Source: Aeromicrobium yanjiei
GTDB lineage: Bacteria > Actinomycetota > Actinomycetes > Propionibacteriales > Nocardioidaceae
Assembly (NCBI RefSeq): GCF_009649075.1
Contig: NZ_CP045737.1
Location: 1,798,001 to 1,862,000 of the forward strand
Length of the DNA: 64,000 nucleotides
Direction of reading: 5' to 3'
Below are positions 26,596 to 32,953 of this stretch, one piece after another. Position 1 is the first letter of the stretch. Each line of letters opens with the position of its first letter. Made by a program: the position numbers and the translations under genes. Below the pieces are notes generated by a model. The model had not been told where the DNA came from. It saw only the letters and a program-made list of their open reading frames with translations, and made no database searches.

Positions 26596-26672
26596 CGCGT
26601 GGTCCTTGGTGCCTGAGAGGTTCCGGGGAGGAATTGCCCCTTCGGCGCCGCCTGGGCGATCTCTCCCACGCG
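26596..26672 (-). promoter_or_regulatory. Glycine riboswitch, single aptamer
   Basis: On the minus strand the conserved glycine aptamer is visible: P1 (CGCGTGG pairing with CCACGCG, 7 bp), GGGAGAGA, GCGCCGAAGGGGCAA, and CCTCTCAGGCACC followed by AGGACC. It ends 94 nt before the gcvP start. Only one aptamer is present instead of the usual tandem pair. Glycine would be expected to switch on gcvP. Confidence 0.9.
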
Positions 26673-26756
26673 CGGTCGACAGCGTGGCCAGCCTACCAAC
26701 CACGCAGCAGTGTGACCGACGCGATCACGTGATGTCGCGCACCTGGAGAGGTCGGG

Positions 26757-27338
26757 TCAGCTGGACAGACGCGCGCGACGTCGTGCCGCGAGCTCGTCGT
26801 CGGCAGCCGGGATCTCGACGGCGCGCTCGCTCGGCAGCGTGTGCAGCGACCCCTCGATCTCCTTCCACACCCCGCCGATCGCGATGCCGAAGACGCCCTG
26901 GCCGCCCTGCAGGAGGTCGATGACCTCATCGGCCGAACGGCACTCGTAGACGCTCGCCCCGTCGCTCATGAGCGTGACCTGGGTCAGGTCATCCGTGCCG
27001 CGTACGCGCAGGTGGTCGATCGCGATACGGATCTGCTGCAGCGAGACGCCGGCGTCGAGGAGCCGCTTGATGATCTTGAGCAGCAGGATGTCCTTGAACG
27101 AGTACAGGCGCTGCGTGCCGGAGCCGGTCGCGGAGCGGACCGTGGGCTCGACCAGCTTCGTGCGGGCCCAGTAGTCCAGCTGGCGGTACGTGATCCCGGC
27201 GGCGTTGCAGGCGGTCGGACCGCGGAAGCCCGCGTCCTCGGGCAGCGGCGAGACGTCGTCGTTGAACAGCAGGCCCTGATCGCTGGCCTCCGCTGCCGCG
27301 TCTGAGGCGGTGGTGTCGTTGTCGTGCGACTCGATCAT
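26757..27338 (-). CDS. MerR-family transcriptional regulator (Rv1830-like)
   Basis: A 193-residue regulator. The MerR helix-turn-helix reads FRGPTACNAAGITYRQLDYWAR, with the wing at SGTQRLYSFKDILLLKIIKRLLDAGVSLQQIR. The C-terminal part (VYECRSADEVIDLLQGGQGVFGIAIGGVWKEI) matches the Rv1830-type orthologue. Its place beside the DUF151 nuclease, FtsR and GarA genes is conserved in actinobacteria. ATG 27338 is chosen; the upstream in-frame stretch runs through the promoter-operator region. Confidence 0.88.
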   Translation of the reverse strand: MIESHDNDTTASDAAAEASDQGLLFNDDVSPLPEDAGFRGPTACNAAGITYRQLDYWARTKLVEPTVRSATGSGTQRLYSFKDILLLKIIKRLLDAGVSLQQIRIAIDHLRVRGTDDLTQVTLMSDGASVYECRSADEVIDLLQGGQGVFGIAIGGVWKEIEGSLHTLPSERAVEIPAADDELAARRRARLSS

Positions 27339-27411
27339 CCGAAACGGCCTTCCAAAGCTGGTATGGGGGAAGACTACCGTCACAGAACTACATCCGTGTA
27401 CCTTCGGCAGC

Positions 27412-27446
27412 ACTCTCAAGGTAGGGGTGAGAGTTTGCCGGGTCAA
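27412..27446 (-). promoter_or_regulatory. Promoter with inverted-repeat operator for the MerR gene
   Basis: On the minus strand TTGACC (27441-27446) and TACCTT (27418-27423) are separated by exactly 17 nt. An inverted repeat, ACTCTCA and TGAGAGT with a 9-nt gap (27412-27434), covers the spacer and the -10. Autoregulation by the MerR protein is a reasonable guess; another repressor is possible. Confidence 0.55.
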
Positions 27447-27504
27447 CGACCGAGCGTGCGAGTCGGCGTGTTGATTTCTGAAGTCTCACTCGAAGGTTGA
27501 GGCT

Positions 27505-27969
27505 TCACTCCTGGAAGTCCTCGGGCGTCACGTCATCGAGGAACTCGCGGAACTTCTCGATCTCCTCGTCCTCCTCGGTCGTCGAGGCGATCCCCGCCTC
27601 GTCGAGGACGTCCTCGGCACACACGATCCGTGCTCCGGCGCGCAGGGCGAGGGCGATCGAGTCCGAGGGCCGGGCCTCGACCTTGACGCCCGAGGCGAAG
27701 GCCAGCTCGGCGAAGAAGATCCCGTCGCTGACGCCGGTGATGCGCACCTCCTCCAGCTCGTCGCCGAGGGCCAGCACCAGGTGCTGCATGAGCTCGTGCG
27801 TGAGCGGCCGCGTGGTCTCGGTGCCCTGCTGGGCGTACGCGATCGCGGACGCCTCGACCGCGCCGATCCAGATGGGGAGGTAGCGACTGCCCTCGAGCTC
27901 TCGCAGGAGCACCAGCGGCTGGTTGGTCGGCATCTCGACCCGGACGCCCACGACCTCGACCTCGCGCAT
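27505..27969 (-). CDS. DUF151 bifunctional nuclease family protein
   Basis: A 154-residue protein of the DUF151 family (named after plant bifunctional nucleases; Rv1829-like). The family pattern is clear: LRELEGSRYLPIWIGAVEA, RPLTHELMQHLV, FFAELAF and EARPSDSIALALR. The bacterial role is not settled. It lies 4 nt after ftsR, in the conserved gcv/garA block. Confidence 0.9.
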   Translation of the reverse strand: MREVEVVGVRVEMPTNQPLVLLRELEGSRYLPIWIGAVEASAIAYAQQGTETTRPLTHELMQHLVLALGDELEEVRITGVSDGIFFAELAFASGVKVEARPSDSIALALRAGARIVCAEDVLDEAGIASTTEEDEEIEKFREFLDDVTPEDFQE

Positions 27970-27973
27970 CAGC

Positions 27974-28693
27974 TCAACCGCGCAGTCGACTTCTGACCAG
28001 GACGGCCTGCAGACGGATGGACAGCGCGGCCAGGCCCGCGATCGTGCGCTCGGCCGCGTCCTTGTCGAGCTGACGCGAGCGCGGCGAGACGACCTGGTCG
28101 AACAGCGCGACCTCGCGGTCGGCTGCGGCGCTGAACATCTTGAGGTGCCGCGGCTCGAGGCCCAGCTCGGCGAACTCCCCCACCAGCGCGGCGATCTGCA
28201 GGGCGGTCCCGTCGTAGTACGTCTGGGACTTGCGCCGCTTGATGAGCCCGTACTCCTCGATCGCGTCGAGGGTCGCCTCGTCGATGCCGGCGGACTCGAT
28301 CAGCTCGGCGCGCGACAGGCGCACGGTGCTCGTGCCCTCGAGGAACGACTTCTCGTCGGGCAGGCCGTCCTCGGCGAGGCTCAGGTGCGGGATGCGCGTC
28401 TTGGCGGCCTGCTGGGTGTCGGGGACGACGCCCCGGTCCATGTCGTCGAGGACCTGGCGGATGTGCCCGAGGGGCCAGAACTTGTCCCGCTGCTGGCGCA
28501 GGATGAAGCGCAGCCGCTCGACGTCGTGGAACGAGAACTTGCGATAGCCCGACGGGGTGCGCTCGGGCTCGAGCAGTCCCTCGGACTCCAGGTAGCGGAT
28601 CTTGGTGATCGTGAGGTCGGGGAACTCGGGCAGGAGCTCGTCGAGCACCTTGCCGATCCCGAGCCTCGACAGCTCCGGCAGCGGCTGGGTCAC
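27974..28693 (-). CDS. ftsR: MerR-type cell-division regulator FtsR
   Basis: A 239-residue DNA-binding protein orthologous by sequence pattern and position to Rv1828/FtsR, which in Corynebacterium activates ftsZ. The N-terminal winged helix reads LTITKIRYLESEGLLEPERTPSGYRKF, the second domain includes LSRAELIESAGIDEATLDAIEEYGLI, followed by a dimerisation helix region. The GTG start overlaps the garA stop as GTGA. Its DNA targets are not visible here. Confidence 0.88.
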   Translation of the reverse strand: MTQPLPELSRLGIGKVLDELLPEFPDLTITKIRYLESEGLLEPERTPSGYRKFSFHDVERLRFILRQQRDKFWPLGHIRQVLDDMDRGVVPDTQQAAKTRIPHLSLAEDGLPDEKSFLEGTSTVRLSRAELIESAGIDEATLDAIEEYGLIKRRKSQTYYDGTALQIAALVGEFAELGLEPRHLKMFSAAADREVALFDQVVSPRSRQLDKDAAERTIAGLAALSIRLQAVLVRSRLRG

Positions 28694-29160
28694 GCCTTCG
28701 TCCTCGGCGCGCCGGAGAAGTAGATGAGGCGGTACTTGCCGATCTGGACCTCGTCGCCGCCGGACAACGTGACCTCGCCGTCGATCCGGTCGCGGTTGAC
28801 GTAGCTGCCGTTGAGGCTGCCGAGATCCGCGATCGAGTAGCCCGATCCGGAGCGCGTGAAGGTCGCGTGGCGACGCGAGACGCTGATGTCGTCGAGGAAG
28901 ATGTCGCTGTCGGGGTGGCGGCCCACCGTCACGACATCGCGGTCGAGCAGGAAGCGCGCGCCGGAGTCGGGACCCCGCTGGACCAGCAGCATCGCACTGC
29001 CCATCGGGAGGTTCTCCACCGCCGAGACGTCCGAGGCGGACATCTCCTCGGTGTCGGCGTCCAGGATGGGGATGTGAGTCGTGTGATCGCTCACGGGCTG
29101 GGGCGCGTCGGCTCCGCGCTCAGTCGATTCAGCGTCGGGCTCGTGGTCCGGCGTAGACAT
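28690..29160 (-). CDS. garA: FHA-domain regulator GarA
   Basis: A 156-residue FHA protein. In mycobacteria GarA binds and inhibits 2-oxoglutarate-using enzymes and is switched by PknB/PknG phosphorylation of an N-terminal ETTSVF motif. Here the FHA core is typical: GRHPDSDIFLDDISVSRRHA and SLNGSYVNR. The N-terminal tail has a Thr pair (T27-T28 in SDHTTHIPIL), but the residues after it differ from the mycobacterial motif. Of two close ATGs the one at 29160 is chosen because AGGAG is then 8 nt upstream instead of 2. Confidence 0.88.
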   Translation of the reverse strand: MSTPDHEPDAESTERGADAPQPVSDHTTHIPILDADTEEMSASDVSAVENLPMGSAMLLVQRGPDSGARFLLDRDVVTVGRHPDSDIFLDDISVSRRHATFTRSGSGYSIADLGSLNGSYVNRDRIDGEVTLSGGDEVQIGKYRLIYFSGAPRTKA

Positions 29161-29228
29161 CGGCATTACTCCTGGGGGTTCGACCTTGAGTGCTGGTGGA
29201 GACTTGATGTCCAACCTAGCACCCGACG

Positions 29229-29244
29229 GTGGACACGAGTCCAC
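29229..29244. other. Palindrome between gcvH and garA
   Basis: GTGGACACGAGTCCAC has two perfect 6-nt arms with a 4-nt centre, 17 nt after the gcvH stop (minus strand) and 69 nt before the garA start. It may be a small terminator of gcvH or an operator for garA; the sequence does not decide. Confidence 0.4.
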
Positions 29245-29260
29245 GCTTCGTCGGGGCTGG

Positions 29261-29638
29261 TCAGTCGGCGGTGAGAGCGGCGTACGCCTCGGCCTCGAGC
29301 AGCGAGGCGGTGGGGTCGTCGTCGAGGGCGCGGACCTTGATGAGCCAGCCCTCTCCGTACGGATCGGAGTTGATGACCTCGGCGCTGCCGTCGAGGGCGT
29401 CGTTGCGGGCGACGACCTCACCGGTCAGGGGCGAGTAGATGTCGCTGACGGACTTGGTGGACTCCAGCTCACCGATCACCGATCCGGAGTCGACCCGGTC
29501 GCCGACGGCCGGCAGCTCGACGTAGACGATGTCGCCGAGCTGGTCCTGCGCGAAGTCGGTGATGCCGATCGTGGCGATGTCCGCGTCGAGGCGCACCCAC
29601 TCGTGCTCCTCGCTGTAAAACAGGTCCTCAGGAATCAC
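29261..29638 (-). CDS. gcvH: Glycine cleavage system H protein
   Basis: A 125-residue lipoyl carrier that shuttles the aminomethyl group from GcvP to GcvT. The lipoylation site is K62 in GELESTKSVSDIYSP; the flanking GITDFAQDQLGDIVYVELP and GEVVARNDAL match the family. Start GTG 29638 with AAGGAG 8 nt upstream. Only 19 nt separate it from the DUF881 gene behind it, so it probably sits in the pgsA-DUF881 transcript. Confidence 0.95.
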   Translation of the reverse strand: MIPEDLFYSEEHEWVRLDADIATIGITDFAQDQLGDIVYVELPAVGDRVDSGSVIGELESTKSVSDIYSPLTGEVVARNDALDGSAEVINSDPYGEGWLIKVRALDDDPTASLLEAEAYAALTAD

Positions 29639-29657
29639 CGTGCAGCTCCTTGCCGGG

Positions 29658-30368
29658 TCAGGATGTGGGTTGAGCGTACTCCGGGCTCTTGACGTCGGCC
29701 AACGCCGTGATGGTGACCTTGTCCTTCTGGTTGACGATCACCGTCGCGCCGCGATTCTCCAGCCCGTCGACGAGCCCGCCGGGGAAGCGTACCGCCTCGG
29801 CGAGGCTGGCCGAGTCGCCGATCACCTCGATCCGGTACGGCCGCTTGACCTCGCGCCCGCCGACCCGGATCTGGTTCTCGTCGTCCAGGAAGTACGTCTG
29901 CGCGACCACGCGGGCGACGCCGTTGATGGCGATGACCTCGGCGCCCGCGTCGCGGAGCTCCTCGATCGCGTCGAGCATCGCTGCCGCGTCGATCCGCTCC
30001 TCGGGGTCCTGGACCACGACCTCGATGCCGGGCCCGGAGGCGCCGACGCTGCCGGCCAGGATCGCGAGCTCCTCGGCCCGCTTCGCGGCCTGCTCCTGGG
30101 CCCGCTTGCTGCGCCGGGTGCTGCTGAGCAGCCCGTTGCGGGTCGTGGTGAGCTCGTCGATCTGGCTGTTGAGCCGCTCGTTGGCCGAGTCGAGCGACTT
30201 CAGCAGCTCGACGAGCTCGTCGCCGCGGACACCGGAGTAGTCGTCGGAGTCGTCGTTGCGCACCTGGACCGTGATCGCGAACGCCAGGCCGCCGATGAGG
30301 GCGGCCACCACGAGCTGGGAGACGCTGACCCGGAACAGGGAGCGGCGCTTGCGCGGTGTCTCAGGCAT
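29658..30368 (-). CDS. DUF881 membrane protein (Rv1825-like)
   Basis: A 236-residue protein with a basic N-terminus, one membrane helix (about 15-34, VSQLVVAALIGGLAFAITVQ), a coiled-coil region (about 50-95) and the extracytoplasmic DUF881 domain (SGPGIEVVVQDPEE, LRDAGAEVIAINGVARV, PYRIEVIGDSASLAEAV). Paralogue of the gene at 30690-31487. The family's role is not defined; its place beside pgsA, the small basic protein and ftsR suggests envelope or division work. It overlaps the small basic protein gene by 8 nt. Confidence 0.85.
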   Translation of the reverse strand: MPETPRKRRSLFRVSVSQLVVAALIGGLAFAITVQVRNDDSDDYSGVRGDELVELLKSLDSANERLNSQIDELTTTRNGLLSSTRRSKRAQEQAAKRAEELAILAGSVGASGPGIEVVVQDPEERIDAAAMLDAIEELRDAGAEVIAINGVARVVAQTYFLDDENQIRVGGREVKRPYRIEVIGDSASLAEAVRFPGGLVDGLENRGATVIVNQKDKVTITALADVKSPEYAQPTS

Positions 30369-30693
30369 GGAAGATCCGTCGACGGATGGCTGCGGCGTTG
30401 GCGAAGATGCGGATGCCGAGCACGACCACGACACCCGTGGACAGCTGCGAGCCCACGCCCAGCTGGTCGCCGAGGTAGACCATGAACGCCGCGATCACGA
30501 CGTTGGAGATGAACGACACCACGAAGACCCGGTCCTCGAAACGGCGCTCGCCGAGGGCGCGCAGGGCACCCACCACTGCGTCGAGGGCGGCCACGATCGC
30601 GATGGGAAGGTACGGCTGCAGATCCGCCGGCACGGTCGGCTGGAACGCCAGACCGACGATGACGCCGATCGCGAGCCCGATGACCGGGATCAT
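30361..30693 (-). CDS. sbp: Small basic protein, DUF1290
   Basis: A 110-residue membrane protein with three predicted helices. PYLPIAIVAALDAVVGALRA and EDRVFVVSFISNVVIAAFMVYLGDQLG are the DUF1290/Sbp signature. It is found between paired DUF881 genes in many Gram-positive bacteria (often near ftsZ or pgsA). ATG overlaps the upstream DUF881 stop (ATGA). Confidence 0.9.
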   Translation of the reverse strand: MIPVIGLAIGVIVGLAFQPTVPADLQPYLPIAIVAALDAVVGALRALGERRFEDRVFVVSFISNVVIAAFMVYLGDQLGVGSQLSTGVVVVLGIRIFANAAAIRRRIFHA

Positions 30694-31487
30694 TCTTCCC
30701 CCTTGATGGCGGTGGCATGACGGATCGTGAGCCGCGGCTTCGGGACCACCCCGACGCGCAGCTCAGATGATCGTGACACGTCGAAGCCCACGCCCGCATC
30801 CTGCTGTCTCTTGACCCAGTATCGACCGGCTGGGTTCTCCTCGAAGCGCTCGGCCATGGTGTCCTCGTCGCCGATCGCCTCGACGACGTACGGCGGTGCG
30901 ATGCCGCGGTAGTTGACCTTGATCACGCTCTCGGCGAAACGGATCGCCGACAGCGTGCCGATGCGGTTGCCGTTGATCGACACCGCCTCCGCCCCGGCGT
31001 ACCAGAGCCCGTTGACGAGCACCCGCAGGTCCTGGTCGCGGATCTGGCCGTCGATGTCGTCGTTCGGGTTGGGCGTGACCCGCACCGTGACCCCCGGGCC
31101 GGTGGCCCCCACGTCCGCGGCCACGAGGCGCAGCTCCTGGTAGGCCGGGTCGAAGCTGTCCACCTGCCCCTGCAGCGCGTTGACCTCGGCCCGCAGGCGC
31201 ACGGCGGTCGCCTCGCGGTCGGCGAGGGTCTCCTTGCGGGCGTCGACGTCGTCGATCAGCGTCGCGCGCTCGCGCTCGGTCGCGGGACGGTCCGAACGGG
31301 TCTGGATCGCGGCGACCGCGACCAGCAGGGCGAAGACCGCCATCACCACCCCGGTCAGGACCGTGTTGAACTGTCGCTTCTGCGCGCCGGGCCCGGAACG
31401 GACGACGTAGTAGTCGTCGTCGAGCGCGGTGTCGGCGATCTGCTCGAGCAGGCCCTCTGCCCGGTTCGCGGTGTCCGGCTCGCCCAC
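30690..31487 (-). CDS. DUF881 membrane protein (Rv1823-like)
   Basis: A 265-residue protein: a 55-residue cytoplasmic tail, a helix at about 45-65 (VLTGVVMAVFALLVAVAAI), coiled coil (about 70-105) and the DUF881 domain (GATGPGVTVRVTPNP, LWYAGAEAVSINGNRIGTLSAIR, PPYVVEAIGDEDTM). GTG 31487 is selected because GGAG sits just upstream and it lies 2 nt after the pgsA stop; earlier codons belong to pgsA. The pair of DUF881 proteins with Sbp between them likely acts together (inference). Confidence 0.85.
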   Translation of the reverse strand: MGEPDTANRAEGLLEQIADTALDDDYYVVRSGPGAQKRQFNTVLTGVVMAVFALLVAVAAIQTRSDRPATERERATLIDDVDARKETLADREATAVRLRAEVNALQGQVDSFDPAYQELRLVAADVGATGPGVTVRVTPNPNDDIDGQIRDQDLRVLVNGLWYAGAEAVSINGNRIGTLSAIRFAESVIKVNYRGIAPPYVVEAIGDEDTMAERFEENPAGRYWVKRQQDAGVGFDVSRSSELRVGVVPKPRLTIRHATAIKGEE

Positions 31488-31489
31488 GG

Positions 31490-32065
31490 TCAGCTCCGGA
31501 CGACGCGGTCGGTCGTGGTCAGCAGCCGCCTGACCTGGAATGCGTAGAGGATGCCGCCCCACCAGTAGAGCGCGACGCCCCAGATGGTGAACGCCCAGCC
31601 GAAGACGTTCGCGAGGTCGGCCACCGTGCCCGTCGAGTCACCGAGCAGCAGGAGCGGGAAGGCGTAGAGCAGGCTCGCGGTGGCGGCCTTGCCGAGGAAG
31701 TGCACGGGCAGCGAGCTGTAGCCACGGGTGCGCAGGAAGGGCACCAGGCTGAACAAGAAGACATCGCGCAGCGGCAGGATCACGGCCAGCCACCACGGGA
31801 TGATGTCGCGGAAGCCGAGGCCGATCACGACCGCGAGGATGTAGAAGCGGTCGGCGACCGGGTCGAGGATCGCGCCGATCTTGGACGTCTGGTTGAACGT
31901 GCGAGCGAGCTTGCCGTCGAGGTAGTCGGTGATGCCCGAGACCATGAGGACCAGCAGGGCCAGCCCGTCCTTCTCGGGGCCGAGAACGAGCCACAGGAAC
32001 ACCGGCACGAGCAGCAGTCGTACGAAGCTCAGGGCGTTGGGGATCGTGAGGACGCGATCGTTCAC
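31490..32065 (-). CDS. pgsA: CDP-alcohol phosphatidyltransferase, PgsA family
   Basis: A 191-residue integral membrane enzyme using CDP-diacylglycerol. The family motif is intact: D-G-x2-A-R-x8-G-x3-D-x3-D in YLDGKLARTFNQTSKIGAIL and DPVADR. It is the Rv1822/PgsA2-type enzyme, probably a phosphatidylglycerophosphate synthase; the acceptor alcohol cannot be proved from the sequence. Start GTG 32065 with AGGAGG about 10 nt upstream. First gene of the unit pgsA-DUF881-sbp-DUF881-gcvH. Confidence 0.88.
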   Translation of the reverse strand: MNDRVLTIPNALSFVRLLLVPVFLWLVLGPEKDGLALLVLMVSGITDYLDGKLARTFNQTSKIGAILDPVADRFYILAVVIGLGFRDIIPWWLAVILPLRDVFLFSLVPFLRTRGYSSLPVHFLGKAATASLLYAFPLLLLGDSTGTVADLANVFGWAFTIWGVALYWWGGILYAFQVRRLLTTTDRVVRS

Positions 32066-32238
32066 GCCAACCGCCTCCTCACGTCGTCTCGAGCCCCCGA
32101 ATGTCCACAGACAGACTAGGTCATGGCACCCGACGGCCTTGTCGCGGACACGGCCCTCGTGACCACGACGTGGGCACCCCCGTTGCATCGGGGAACAGGA
32201 CTGACAGACTGGAGGTTGAACCCCGAACAACTCACAGC

Positions 32239-32256
32239 AGGGCACAAGGGTGCCCT
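32239..32256 (+). other. 5' UTR hairpin before superoxide dismutase
   Basis: AGGGCAC and GTGCCCT form a 7-bp stem with a 4-nt loop, 5 nt before the AGGAGGA ribosome-binding region of the SOD gene. It could affect mRNA stability or translation. Confidence 0.4.
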
Positions 32257-32272
32257 CATCCCGAGGAGGAAC

Positions 32273-32890
32273 GTGGCTGTCTACTCTCTTCCGGACCTGC
32301 CGTACGACTACGGCGCTCTGGATCCGCACATTTCGGGCAAGATCATGGAGCTTCACCACTCGAAGCACCACGCCACCTACGTCGCCGGCATCAACCAGGC
32401 GCTCGAGCAGCTCGAGGAGGCCCGCGAGAAGCAGTCCTTCGGCAACATCAACGTGCTGGAGAAGAACCTCGCCTTCCACCTCGGTGGTCACATCAACCAC
32501 TCGATCTTCTGGAAGAACCTCTCCCCCGACGGCGGCGACAAGCCCACGGGTGAGCTCGCGGCAGCGATCGACCAGGACTTCGGCTCGTTCGATGCGTTCC
32601 GCGCGCAGTTCGAGGCCACGGCCCTCGGTCTGCAGGGCTCCGGCTGGGCGATCCTCACGTGGGACACGCTCGGACAGAAGCTCGTCGTCGTGCAGCTGTT
32701 CGACCAGCAGAACAACATCCCGGCCACGCTGATCCCGATCACGCAGCTGGACATGTGGGAGCACGCGTTCTACCTGGACTACCTCAACGTCAAGGGCGAC
32801 TACGTCAAGGCGTGGTGGAACATCGTCAACTGGGCCGACGCCCAGGAGCGCTTCACCGCAGCAACCTCCGGCGGCCAGATCATCTTCTGA
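32273..32890 (+). CDS. sodA: Superoxide dismutase, Mn/Fe family
   Basis: A 205-residue enzyme dismutating superoxide. Metal ligands are H28 (ELHHSKHH), H76 ([10 protein letters not shown]), D160 and H164 ([12 protein letters not shown]). [10 protein letters not shown] and the C-terminal [14 protein letters not shown] are typical of actinobacterial SodA. Q145 in LFDQQNN is at the position where the iron enzyme of M. tuberculosis has His145; Gln there is the manganese-type choice. Start GTG 32273 follows CGAGGAGGA. No signal peptide is visible. A strong terminator follows. Confidence 0.95.
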   Translation: MAVYSLPDLPYDYGALDPHISGKIMELHHSKHHATYVAGINQALEQLEEAREKQSFGNINVLEKNLAFHLGGHINHSIFWKNLSPDGGDKPTGELAAAIDQDFGSFDAFRAQFEATALGLQGSGWAILTWDTLGQKLVVVQLFDQQNNIPATLIPITQLDMWEHAFYLDYLNVKGDYVKAWWNIVNWADAQERFTAATSGGQIIF

Positions 32891-32904
32891 GTCTGACGTC
32901 GACC

Positions 32905-32940
32905 ACGACGGCGGGATCCCTTCGGGGGTCCCGCCGTCGT
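32905..32940. terminator. Bidirectional terminator after superoxide dismutase
   Basis: A 15-bp GC-rich stem (ACGACGGCGGGA with one bulged T) closes on TTCGG. It lies between the convergent sodA and ctaG/copD stops. Confidence 0.88.
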
Positions 32941-32953
32941 CGTTCGTGGGGGC

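Noticed and set aside
23824..26616. Plus-strand frame of about 930 codons opposite gcvP
   Set aside because: Antisense shadow: low-complexity Arg/His/Val-rich product, while gcvP on the minus strand is complete and runs the same length.
27970..28000. tRNA or small RNA gene in the dense garA-ftsR block
   Set aside because: Gaps are only 2-100 nt and show no cloverleaf; nothing RNA-like was recognised.
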